Shown here: piece after piece, positions 1 through 6,089 of the stretch
Layout: the number at the start of each line of letters is the position of its first letter
Numbering within the stretch: position 1 is the first letter of the stretch
Assembly (NCBI GenBank): GCA_031283015.1
Contig: JAITCQ010000097.1
Coordinates: 1-7,735, forward strand
DNA from: Candidatus Methanoplasma sp.
GTDB taxonomy: Archaea > Thermoplasmatota > Thermoplasmata > Methanomassiliicoccales > Methanomethylophilaceae
Direction of reading: 5' to 3'
Length of the DNA stretch: 7,735 bases
Program-made: the position numbers and the translations under genes
Notes under the pieces: model-generated
The model's database searches: none
The model's input: the letters and a program-made list of their open reading frames with translations, nothing else
Told to the model about the DNA's origin: nothing

Positions 1-6
1 GGGCAG

Positions 7-89
7 GCAGGGGTAGCCAAGCACGGAAAAGGCGCAGGACTTAGGATCCTGTTCTTAGTGATACAAGGGTTCAAATCCCTTCCCCTGCA
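7..89 (+). tRNA. tRNA-Leu, anticodon TAG
   Basis: The cloverleaf folds by eye. The 7-bp acceptor stem pairs 7-13 (gcagggg) with 82-88 (cccctgc), followed by discriminator A89. The D stem is 16-18 with 31-33. The anticodon stem 35-39/47-51 encloses loop CTTAGGA, with anticodon TAG at 42-44. The T stem is 65-69/77-81 with loop TTCAAAT. The variable region of about 13 nt (52-64) marks a class II tRNA, and with A73 and anticodon UAG this is a leucine tRNA reading CUN codons, chiefly CUA. The 3' end continues ACCT, so CCA is not encoded and must be added after transcription. Its promoter lies left of the window. Confidence 0.95.
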
Positions 90-122
90 CCTTTCAGCAC
101 TTCGAAAGGCAGCAAAGAAGAG

Positions 123-626
123 ATGACCATGAGAAGAAATGACAGAGAGATAAAGGGCTCTAAAAAGATCGAGGAGATCATTCTTCAATGCAAAACATGC
201 CGCGTCGCCATGGTCGACGACGGTATGCCATACGTGGTCCCGATGAGCTTCGGGTACACTCTCACTAACGACGGCGTGCTGGAACTGTACTTCCACAGCG
301 CGCGGGAAGGAAGGAAATTGAATGTTCTGAGGAAGAACGGCAAGGTCTGCTTCGAGATATCGTACGAGGGAGAGCCTCTCTCCGCGGACACCCCGTGCAG
401 CTCAGGGTACTATTTCGGAAGCGTCATAGGATACGGGGAGGCCGTATTCATCGAAGATGCCGATGAAAAATGTAAAGCATTATCGATAATGTTCAGGCAT
501 CAGACCGGAAGGGACGCGGCCTTCACAGCCGCCCAGGCCGGGAACGTCTGCGTTTTCAAGATCGTCTCGGCGGACTTTACCGGAAAGAAAAAACCGAGGC
601 CCGATATAGACCACAGACCAAGCTGA
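123..626 (+). CDS. NimA-like pyridoxamine 5'-phosphate oxidase-fold flavoprotein
   Basis: The 167-residue protein fits the NimA / Pyridox_ox_2 family: small split-barrel proteins that usually bind FMN as dimers and are often annotated as 5-nitroimidazole reductases or pyridoxamine 5'-phosphate oxidase-related proteins. Family marks are the N-terminal MRRNDREI, the strand region DDGMPYVVPMSFGY (32-45), the motif YFHSAREGRKL (56-66), whose histidine (H58) corresponds to the conserved one in Nim proteins, and the later SVIGYGEAVF barrel strand. No signal peptide or membrane segment is seen, so it is cytoplasmic. The physiological substrate is unknown; drug resistance should not be assumed. Two ATGs compete (123 and 129) and neither has a clear Shine-Dalgarno site; most relatives start at the MRR equivalent (129). 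The gene begins 33 nt after the tRNA and may depend on transcription from the tRNA side. It ends in TGA. Confidence 0.85.
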   Translation: MTMRRNDREIKGSKKIEEIILQCKTCRVAMVDDGMPYVVPMSFGYTLTNDGVLELYFHSAREGRKLNVLRKNGKVCFEISYEGEPLSADTPCSSGYYFGSVIGYGEAVFIEDADEKCKALSIMFRHQTGRDAAFTAAQAGNVCVFKIVSADFTGKKKPRPDIDHRPS

Positions 627-649
627 CGGCACGAACCCGACGACCTGCA

Positions 650-671
650 TCATAACTACAATACAAATACC
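650..671 (+). promoter_or_regulatory. pyrG: possible TATA-type promoter of pyrG
   Basis: An A/T-rich patch (cataactacaatacaaata) stands out in the otherwise GC-rich 111-nt gap between the NimA-like gene and pyrG. An archaeal TATA element here would place the transcription start near 685-695 and give pyrG a leader of roughly 45 nt that contains the hairpin at 699-715. The match to the TTTAWATA consensus is poor, so this is a weak call from composition and position. Confidence 0.25.
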
Positions 672-698
672 ACTGCGGCATTCTCTAAGGATATCGCT

Positions 699-715
699 CC
701 GAAAAATGCTTTCGG
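699..715 (+). promoter_or_regulatory. leader hairpin upstream of pyrG
   Basis: Perfect 6-bp stem CCGAAA (699-704) / TTTCGG (710-715) around a 5-nt loop, in the expected untranslated leader of pyrG. It ends 9 nt before the GGGGGT ribosome-binding site (725-730). No T-run follows it, so it is not a classical terminator. It could modulate translation or simply be incidental; a role in CTP-dependent control is speculation. Confidence 0.35.
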
Positions 716-737
716 CAGACGGATGGGGGTTAATGAT

Positions 738-2360
738 TTGACAAAATACATCTTTGTGACGGGCGGCGTGGTTTCGGGGCTGGGGAAAGGGATCACCGCC
801 GCATCCCTGGGGAGGCTGCTCAAACAGCGCGGCCTGAAGGTCGCGGCGCAGAAACTCGACCCCTACATGAACGTCGACCCCGGCACCATGAGTCCGTTCC
901 AGCACGGGGAGGTGTTCGTCACCGACGACGGTGCCGAGACCGACCTTGATCTGGGACATTATGAACGATTTATAGACGAGAACCTGACGAAGCTCAGCAA
1001 CCTGACCTCCGGTAAGGTGTACTGGAGCGTGCTCCAGCGCGAGCGCGCCGGCGACTATCTAGGCGGCACGGTGCAGGTGATCCCCCACGTCACCGACATC
1101 ATAAAGGATTTCATATGCTCCGGGGCCGCGAAAAGCGGCGCCGATGTTCTGATAACCGAGATCGGAGGAACCACCGGAGACATCGAGAGCCAGCCGTTCA
1201 TAGAAGCCATCCGCCAGATATCGCTTGACAAGGGCAGGGAGAACTGCCTGTTCATACATGTTACGCTGGTCCCGTATCTGAAAGGATCGGGGGAACACAA
1301 ATCGAAGCCCACGCAGCATTCCGTCAAAGAACTCCGCTCCATGGGCATATCCCCGGATATCATAATCACCCGCGCCGACGAACCGTTAGGCGGCGGGATC
1401 AAAGAGAAGATATCGCTCTTCTGCAATGTGGGGCCGGACTGCGTCATCGAGAACGTGACCCTTTCGTCGTTATACGAAGCGCCGCTTATGCTCCATCAGA
1501 ACGGCTTGGATCGGGTGGTATGCCACAAGCTCGGACTGGACACCCCGGAGCCGGACCTGAAAGAATGGAGGATAATGACGCAGAAGATATCTGCAAGGGA
1601 GAAGGAGGTGGTGATCGCTATCGTCGGAAAATACGTACGGCTCCACGACGCCTACCTTTCCATAATAGAAAGCCTGAACCACGCCGGTTACGAAGCGGGC
1701 GCGAACATCCAGATACGTTGGATAGACAGCGAGAACGTCACCGGCAAGAACGCCGGAGACATGTTGGGCGGGATAAGAGGGATGATCATACCCGGCGGTT
1801 TCGGCGACAGGGGGATCGAAGGGAAGATCGCAGCCTGCAGGTACGCGAGGGAGAACGACATACCTTTCCTTGGTATCTGCCTGGGGATGCAGATCGCCGT
1901 AATCGAGTTCGCGCGCCATGTCTGCGGCCTGGAAGGAGCACACTCCGGCGAGTTCGACGCATCGTCGCCATATCGTGTGATAGACATAATGCCGGACCAG
2001 GTCGGCATGGTAGGCAGCGGCGGCACCATGAGGCTGGGCGCATATCCCTGCAAGATCTCACCCGGATCTTTGCTGAACAGGCTGTACGGCGCAGAGGAGA
2101 TCAGCGAACGGCACCGCCACAGGTTCGAGTTCAACAACGATCACCGCGACATCATCACCAGCAAGGGACTCGAAACTAGCGGAACATCGCCGGACGGAAG
2201 ACTGGTGGAGGCGGTGGAACTGCCCGGGAACCGATTCTTCGTAGGCGTCCAATTCCACCCCGAGTTCAAAAGCCGGCCCAACAGGCCGCACCCTCTGTTC
2301 ACTGGGCTTCTGAAGGCGGCACTTTCCGATAAAAAATACGGAAAACGGACGCCCGATTGA
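738..2360 (+). CDS. pyrG: CTP synthase (glutamine-hydrolysing)
   Basis: CTP synthase makes CTP from UTP, ATP and glutamine, the last step of de novo pyrimidine nucleotide synthesis, in the cytoplasm. The start chosen is TTG at 738: it gives the canonical N-terminus MTKYIFVTGG and has a GGGGGT site (725-730) 7 nt upstream. An in-frame ATG at 723 would add MGVND but lacks a ribosome-binding site. From the TTG start the protein is 540 residues, normal for the family. The amidoligase domain (about 1-265) has the P-loop GGVVSGLGKG (9-18) and the motif EIGGTTGDIESQPF. The class I glutaminase domain (from about 290) has the oxyanion-loop motif PGGFGDRG (352-359), nucleophile Cys381 in GICLGMQ, and His507 and Glu509 in FHPEF. 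All catalytic residues are present, so it should be active. It ends in TGA and converges with the hydrolase gene. Confidence 0.97.
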   Translation: MTKYIFVTGGVVSGLGKGITAASLGRLLKQRGLKVAAQKLDPYMNVDPGTMSPFQHGEVFVTDDGAETDLDLGHYERFIDENLTKLSNLTSGKVYWSVLQRERAGDYLGGTVQVIPHVTDIIKDFICSGAAKSGADVLITEIGGTTGDIESQPFIEAIRQISLDKGRENCLFIHVTLVPYLKGSGEHKSKPTQHSVKELRSMGISPDIIITRADEPLGGGIKEKISLFCNVGPDCVIENVTLSSLYEAPLMLHQNGLDRVVCHKLGLDTPEPDLKEWRIMTQKISAREKEVVIAIVGKYVRLHDAYLSIIESLNHAGYEAGANIQIRWIDSENVTGKNAGDMLGGIRGMIIPGGFGDRGIEGKIAACRYARENDIPFLGICLGMQIAVIEFARHVCGLEGAHSGEFDASSPYRVIDIMPDQVGMVGSGGTMRLGAYPCKISPGSLLNRLYGAEEISERHRHRFEFNNDHRDIITSKGLETSGTSPDGRLVEAVELPGNRFFVGVQFHPEFKSRPNRPHPLFTGLLKAALSDKKYGKRTPD

Positions 2361-2416
2361 TTTTGGCTATCTGTGTCCGTCCGCCGCTGGTCCGGATGCC
2401 GGAACGGCCCCTAAAC

Positions 2417-3109
2417 TCAGGACTGGGGCGCCGGGTCCGCGCATCCTGCTGTCCTTTCTAAGAAATCAGATATCAGCGGGAAAAGCTTGCTGGAACGGAT
2501 GACGTAGCTGCCGTGGTTCTCGCCAGTGATGACGAGAAGGCTGCCGCCAGGTATCTTCTCCGAGATGTGCTTTCCGTGGCCGACGGGGACGACGTCCTTC
2601 CCGGCGACGGTGACCAGCACGGGTATCTTTATCGCGGCCAGATCATCGTCCGTGATATCCGGCTCGTCCAGCATCAGTTTCAGCAAAGGATCCCTTTTAA
2701 AAACGTACGCCAGGCGTATTAAGAGACGGAACGTCCCTTTAATGTCCTTCGGAGCAAGGTTCGCGCCGCTTGCTATGAGTCCGGAAAGCATATGGGGATA
2801 TTTCGCCGCAAGCATGAGTCCGACGATCCCGCCGTCGCTGAAGCCATAAACAACGGGTCTTTCGATGCCGAGTTCCTTTATGAAGGACGCAATATCCTCC
2901 ACCATATCTGCATAATGGAACGAATCCGGTTTTCCGCTCTTTCCGTGGCCTCTCGTATCCGGCGAGAACACCTTATATTTCCCGGCCAGGTCTTCGGTCA
3001 GCCTGTCGAATATCGTATGGTCCTCGCCGTTTCCGTGCAGCAGTATCACGGGTCTGCCTTCTCCCGCAACTTCGTAATAGATGCTGATACCGTTGACGCG
3101 GATCTCCAT
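2417..3109 (-). CDS. alpha/beta hydrolase
   Basis: The 230-residue protein has a complete alpha/beta-hydrolase fold signature. The oxyanion-hole motif HGNGE (25-29) follows the strand PVILL; DTRGHGKSGKP (51-61) is the usual loop; the nucleophile elbow GFSDGG puts the catalytic serine at S91; the acid is probably D172 in VAGKDVVP; and the histidine is H199 in GENHG. The region between strand 6 and the acid (about 117-160), normally the lid, is short. It resembles small esterases, lipases and 2-hydroxy-6-oxo-dienoate-type hydrolases, but the substrate cannot be read from sequence. No signal peptide is seen, so it is cytoplasmic. The gene is divergent from the ABC importer operon, with which it shares the promoter region, and convergent with pyrG 56 nt away. 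It ends in TGA. A TATA-like box lies 26 nt before the ATG, suggesting a leaderless message. Confidence 0.88.
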   Translation of the reverse strand: MEIRVNGISIYYEVAGEGRPVILLHGNGEDHTIFDRLTEDLAGKYKVFSPDTRGHGKSGKPDSFHYADMVEDIASFIKELGIERPVVYGFSDGGIVGLMLAAKYPHMLSGLIASGANLAPKDIKGTFRLLIRLAYVFKRDPLLKLMLDEPDITDDDLAAIKIPVLVTVAGKDVVPVGHGKHISEKIPGGSLLVITGENHGSYVIRSSKLFPLISDFLERTAGCADPAPQS

Positions 3110-3130
3110 GGGTCATAATTCTCCCCGCTC

Positions 3131-3138
3131 CTTATATT
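3131..3138 (-). promoter_or_regulatory. TATA box for the hydrolase gene
   Basis: On the minus strand the sequence reads AATATAAG, centred about 26 nt upstream of the hydrolase ATG (3109). That is the normal distance from an archaeal TATA box to the transcription start, so the message may begin at or next to the start codon. An upstream out-of-frame ATG at 3116 would then fall outside the transcript. A purine-rich GGGGAG at 3125-3120 could instead act as a distant ribosome-binding site. Confidence 0.4.
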
Positions 3139-3153
3139 GTTATTCAATGTCAG

Positions 3154-3167
3154 TTTTATCATAAATA
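3154..3167 (+). promoter_or_regulatory. candidate TATA promoter of the ABC importer operon
   Basis: The A/T-rich run ttttatcataaata could serve as a TATA element for the rightward operon. Transcription would then start near 3190, leaving a leader of about 39 nt that includes the strong ribosome-binding site at 3218-3227. A second A/T patch, ttaaatatc (3189-3197), would start transcription inside that site and so fits less well. This is inferred from composition and spacing only. Confidence 0.35.
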
Positions 3168-3182
3168 GGAAAAAATATCCTA
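3166..3182. promoter_or_regulatory. palindromic candidate operator
   Basis: Inverted repeat TAGGA (3166-3170) / TCCTA (3178-3182) with a 7-nt A/T spacer. It sits between the proposed TATA element and the transcription start of the ABC operon, where a dimeric repressor would block initiation. It is also upstream of the divergent hydrolase promoter. The arms are short and the region is A/T-rich, so chance occurrence is possible. Confidence 0.3.
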
Positions 3183-3216
3183 ATGCGGTTAAATATCTGT
3201 GAATCGATTTTCTTTC

Positions 3217-3227
3217 GGGAGTGATCC
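3217..3227 (+). promoter_or_regulatory. ribosome-binding site deciding the TTG start at 3229
   Basis: CGGGAGTGATCC matches much of the complement of the archaeal 16S rRNA 3' end (AGGAGGTGATCC). Its GGAG core ends 7 nt before the in-frame TTG at 3229. The upstream in-frame GTG at 3199 has no such site, and the 10 extra residues it would add are hydrophilic and unlike an export signal start. Confidence 0.65.
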
Positions 3228-3228
3228 A

Positions 3229-4413
3229 TTGAACATAAAGATCATAGCAGCGGTAATCGTCGTGATCCTTGTCGCGGCGGGAGTGGGGGCGTTCGTCCTT
3301 CTCCAAGAAAAAGACAAGGACAAGGAGATCAACATCCTTGCCGAAGTGAATACAGACGGCTCAGGCATCTATATTGACAGCGGTATTGATGAGAACACAA
3401 TGTTCGACTACAGCACGACCGTGCCTACGCCCATAAAATCTGGCTGGGAAGGGAAGATATTTGGCACGCCGGGAACAGCAACCATACAACATGTCCAACT
3501 TCTCTCCATCGTTGAAGGCATGGGCATGACATTCGCCGCATATACGATAAGCGGCGGCAATTCCGCCCCCAACACCGTGTATTACACGACCGGCATATCC
3601 AATGCATCACTAGCCCTCGGAAGCGACATCATCAACGGGGGTTCGCTGTGGCAACCACAATTTCAAAAGATAATCGATGATAAGAACCAAAAGCGGGACT
3701 TCAAAAAGCTGGCACTGACAAACGAACTCTTCCCGGGACATGTGTGCTGCGTCATCGCAGGATATCATGGATACACATCGACACATGAGAACGAGACTGC
3801 CAGATTCTTGGCGGCGTATGTCAAGGCCACAGATTGGGTCAACAGCGCGCTCAGCAACAAGACCGGTGCGGACTATGCACTACTGATCAGCATCGCCAAG
3901 GATGCGACGGGATCGACCTTCACTGAGGCAGAGATAAAAGCGGCTCTCGACACAGTTGTATACGACTATGGGGAGCACACTATCGAAAATTCCTTGGTGT
4001 TCCTGAGAAGCGAGATAGCTTCCCTTGCGGAGAACCTTGTGCAACTCGGCCAAACGCCAGGCAAGACCCTCAGCACGCTGGGGTTCAATAACGGCGCGGA
4101 GTTTGCAGAGAAGTTCGTCGACAACAGCTTCCTCATGAAAGCGTACCAGCTTCTGGGAAGCGGGGGGACGTATTCGGGAGGGATTGCGGACCTGAGGGTG
4201 GCAGTCATTTCTGGAGATATCCACCAAATATCGGTTCATGTTGCAAAGGAACTCGGATACTTCACCGAGTACGGACTCAACGTCACGTTCTCCCCTGCGA
4301 CCAACGGACCCGGAGTAGCCACCGCCATACAGAACGGAGACGCATCGTTCGGCCTGCTGGGAGCGCCGCCCCTTACGACAACGGTTATAAATGGAGAACT
4401 CGTGAAGGCATAA
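3229..4413 (+). CDS. membrane-anchored ABC importer binding protein, SsuA/NMT1 type, circularly permuted
   Basis: Solute-binding component of the importer encoded by the next two genes. From the TTG start it has 394 residues: an N-terminal hydrophobic segment (about 3-25) with no lipobox cysteine, so probably an uncleaved anchor; a charged spacer (QEKDKDKE); then binding-protein sequence in an unusual order. Residues 34-309 match the middle and C-terminal part of SsuA/TauA/NMT1-like proteins: strand INILAEVN, the SLWQP motif (139-143), the PGHVCC motif (169-174), the helix FLAAYVKATDWVN, and the usual C-terminal EFAEKFVDNSFLMKA. A Gly/Ser-rich linker GSGGTYSGG (310-318) follows, and residues 320-394 are the part that normally comes first: ADLRVAVISGDIHQ, AKELGYFTEYGLNV, and LGAPPLTTTVINGELVKA at the very end. 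The frame is intact throughout. The substrate is unknown; sulfonate-like compounds are possible. TAA stop; permease follows after 4 nt. Confidence 0.85.
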   Translation: MNIKIIAAVIVVILVAAGVGAFVLLQEKDKDKEINILAEVNTDGSGIYIDSGIDENTMFDYSTTVPTPIKSGWEGKIFGTPGTATIQHVQLLSIVEGMGMTFAAYTISGGNSAPNTVYYTTGISNASLALGSDIINGGSLWQPQFQKIIDDKNQKRDFKKLALTNELFPGHVCCVIAGYHGYTSTHENETARFLAAYVKATDWVNSALSNKTGADYALLISIAKDATGSTFTEAEIKAALDTVVYDYGEHTIENSLVFLRSEIASLAENLVQLGQTPGKTLSTLGFNNGAEFAEKFVDNSFLMKAYQLLGSGGTYSGGIADLRVAVISGDIHQISVHVAKELGYFTEYGLNVTFSPATNGPGVATAIQNGDASFGLLGAPPLTTTVINGELVKA

Positions 4414-4417
4414 TACA

Positions 4418-5236
4418 ATGAGCCGGATATTGGGGATCAAATACGACGAGAATAACAAATATCACAGGTTCGGTAGGACCGCAGTGATAACTGTTATCTC
4501 GTTGTCCCTTTTCATTTTTATATGGTGGGCGGTGTCTGTCATCACAAATAACACCGCTATCCCGACCCCAGTGGAGACCTGGAATTCACTGGTTGACCTA
4601 TACCAAAACGGCGACAAGATGACTCATATACGTCTCGGCCAATACATCTCGTCCAGTCTGTCCACTTTCATCAAAGGGTTCCTTCTGGCGTTCGCCGTGG
4701 CGGTGCCTCTGGGCTTGATCCTCGGCTACTCCAAGGTACTCAGGGACTTTGCGAATCCTGTCATCGAGGTCATGAGGCCGATAGCACCGATAGCATGGGC
4801 GCCGATATTCATGCTCTCGCTGGGGTACTCGGTGGGGCCTGTGCTCGTTGTCTTCGTGGGCATATTCTTCCCGCTTTTAACGAATGTAATATTTGGAGTG
4901 AGGAAGATCGATCCTAATTGGATAGACGCGTCGAAGACACTGGGCGCGTCACAGGTCCAGATTTTCTATAAGGTGATGATGCCGTCCGCCATTCCATATG
5001 TGATGAATGGCATCAAAGTCGGGCTGGGCATAGGATGGATGTGCATAGTTGCTGCTGAATTATATGCGACGCCTCTCGGCGGTATAGGGTTCTATCTTGC
5101 GGAGCAGGCTACCATAGGGAACTGGCCGGGCGCCTATGCGGCGCTTGTGATAATCGGCGTCCTAGGACTGCTGACGATAGGAGTCTCTGACTATCTTCAC
5201 AGACTACTGTCAAGGAGAATGGGGATGGAAGTATGA
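4418..5236 (+). CDS. ABC importer permease, SsuC/TauC type
   Basis: The 272-residue membrane protein is of the BPD_transp_1 family, the pore subunit for nitrate/sulfonate/taurine-class importers and presumably a homodimer. Hydrophobic segments fit six transmembrane helices: about 20-42, 80-104, 120-136, 138-160, 195-215 and 238-258. The EAA loop, which docks onto the ATPase, is D170-ASKTLGAS with the following MMPSAIP (187-193). The sequences IPTPVETW (48-55), MRPIAPIAWAPI (119-130) and the end of the protein are typical of SsuC/TauC relatives. Length is normal. The gene starts 4 nt after the binding-protein stop and overlaps the ATPase gene by 4 nt (ATGA), so translational coupling is likely. 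The ribosome-binding site is weak (GTGAAGG), which fits coupling. It ends in TGA. Confidence 0.93.
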   Translation: MSRILGIKYDENNKYHRFGRTAVITVISLSLFIFIWWAVSVITNNTAIPTPVETWNSLVDLYQNGDKMTHIRLGQYISSSLSTFIKGFLLAFAVAVPLGLILGYSKVLRDFANPVIEVMRPIAPIAWAPIFMLSLGYSVGPVLVVFVGIFFPLLTNVIFGVRKIDPNWIDASKTLGASQVQIFYKVMMPSAIPYVMNGIKVGLGIGWMCIVAAELYATPLGGIGFYLAEQATIGNWPGAYAALVIIGVLGLLTIGVSDYLHRLLSRRMGMEV

Positions 5237-6048
5237 GTTCGAAAACAGCGGCGGAACAATCGGGACCAGAGCCATCTGCGTCGTCGGACACTCATATCGT
5301 GATCAGGAACCTGAGGAAAGTTTTCAAAAGGGACGAGACGGAAACGGTTGCATTGGACGATTTCTCGCTGGAGATCCAAAAGGGGGAACTCGTCACCCTT
5401 GTCGGGCCGTCCGGCTGCGGCAAGACCACCATCTTGAGATTGATAGCGGGCCTCGCCGAACCGACGTCTGGAAAGATAACGATAAACGGAAAACCGTGCT
5501 CCGCGCCCGGAGCGGACAGAGGGATGGTCTTCCAGGACTTTGCGCTGTTCCCCTGGAGGTCTGTGAGGAGGAATGTGGAGTTCGGCCTGGAGGTAGCCGG
5601 TGTCCCGAAAGAGGAGCGCCGCGAAAGAGCTGAGAAATACATAAAGCTCGCCGGCCTCGAGAAGTTCATCGACGCCCGTGTCCATGAGCTTTCGGGAGGC
5701 ATGAAACAGCGCGTCGGCATCGCCAGGGCGCTTGTGGGGCATCCGGACGTGATCCTGATGGATGAGCCGTTCGGGGCCCTGGACGCGCAGACCAGGAACA
5801 TAATGCAGGTCCAGCTTCTGAAGATCCTCGACAAGACGGATCAGACGATAGTGTTCGTCACCCACTCCGTAGACGAAGCGGTGTTCCTTTCCGATCGTAT
5901 CGTGGTCCTTACGAAACGCCCGGCGTCGATAAAGGAGATCATCGACATCCCCTGGCCTCGCCCGAGGGACCGCGCGGACCCGGAGTTCACCGCGCTCCGC
6001 AAGAAGATATTGACCGAGCTTGAAGAAGAGAATGTGATGAACAACTGA
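5233..6048 (+). CDS. ABC importer ATPase, SsuB/TauB type
   Basis: The 271-residue cytoplasmic ATPase powers the importer as a dimer. All nucleotide-binding motifs are present: Walker A GPSGCGKTT (58-66), Q-loop FQDFALFPW (100-108), signature LSGGMKQR (153-160), Walker B VILMDEP (173-179) with D-loop GALD (181-184), and H-loop H211 in VTHSVDEA. The PGADRGMVFQ stretch (92-101) and the FPWRSVRRNV that follows are typical of the nitrate/sulfonate/taurine ATPases. The hydrophilic first 20 residues, rich in Ser, Ala and Glu, precede the domain and are longer than in many relatives; the ATG is fixed by its ATGA overlap with the permease stop. It is the last gene of the operon, ends in TGA, and a hairpin with a T-run follows 17 nt later. 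Confidence 0.95.
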   Translation: MSSKTAAEQSGPEPSASSDTHIVIRNLRKVFKRDETETVALDDFSLEIQKGELVTLVGPSGCGKTTILRLIAGLAEPTSGKITINGKPCSAPGADRGMVFQDFALFPWRSVRRNVEFGLEVAGVPKEERRERAEKYIKLAGLEKFIDARVHELSGGMKQRVGIARALVGHPDVILMDEPFGALDAQTRNIMQVQLLKILDKTDQTIVFVTHSVDEAVFLSDRIVVLTKRPASIKEIIDIPWPRPRDRADPEFTALRKKILTELEEENVMNN

Positions 6049-6065
6049 ACAATAAAAAGTAATAT

Positions 6066-6087
6066 GAGGGGTCTCCCCCTCTTTTTT
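6066..6087. terminator. bidirectional hairpin terminator between the ABC operon and ramA
   Basis: Perfect 6-bp stem GAGGGG (6066-6071) / CCCCTC (6076-6081) with loop TCTC, followed directly by six T (6082-6087). For the ABC operon this is a textbook intrinsic-type end. On the minus strand, ramA (stop at 6092-6090) runs into the same stem and then a T5 run (complement of 6055-6059), so it can serve both convergent genes. Archaea mainly need the T-run; the hairpin may also protect 3' ends. Confidence 0.7.
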
Positions 6088-6089
6088 GT

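Noticed and set aside
42..44. TAG anticodon as a possible amber-decoding tRNA
   Set aside because: Amber decoding needs anticodon CUA. UAG as an anticodon reads CUA/CUN leucine codons, and the long variable arm and A73 confirm tRNA-Leu, not tRNA-Pyl.
75..122. tRNA 3' end as an integration (att) site
   Set aside because: No repeat of the tRNA 3' end, integrase gene or other mobile-element mark was seen in the window.
1520..2179. Long open frame of 219 codons on the plus strand inside pyrG
   Set aside because: Arg-rich low-complexity protein in another frame of an intact, highly conserved gene; no ribosome-binding site or recognisable domain.
2391..2403. TCCGG-ATG-CCGGA hairpin between pyrG and the hydrolase as a terminator
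   Set aside because: Only 5 bp with a 3-nt loop and no following T-run on either strand; too weak to call.
3199..3228. GTG at 3199 as start of the binding protein
   Set aside because: No ribosome-binding site in front of it, while the TTG at 3229 has a strong one and gives a typical export-signal N-terminus.
3229..4413. Binding protein as a frameshifted or truncated pseudogene, or two fused fragments
   Set aside because: The frame is continuous, every expected segment of the fold appears once, and the operon spacing is intact; permutation explains the order better than decay.
3880..4458. Open frame of 192 codons antisense to the binding-protein gene
   Set aside because: No family resemblance or start signals, and it spans the junction of two real genes.
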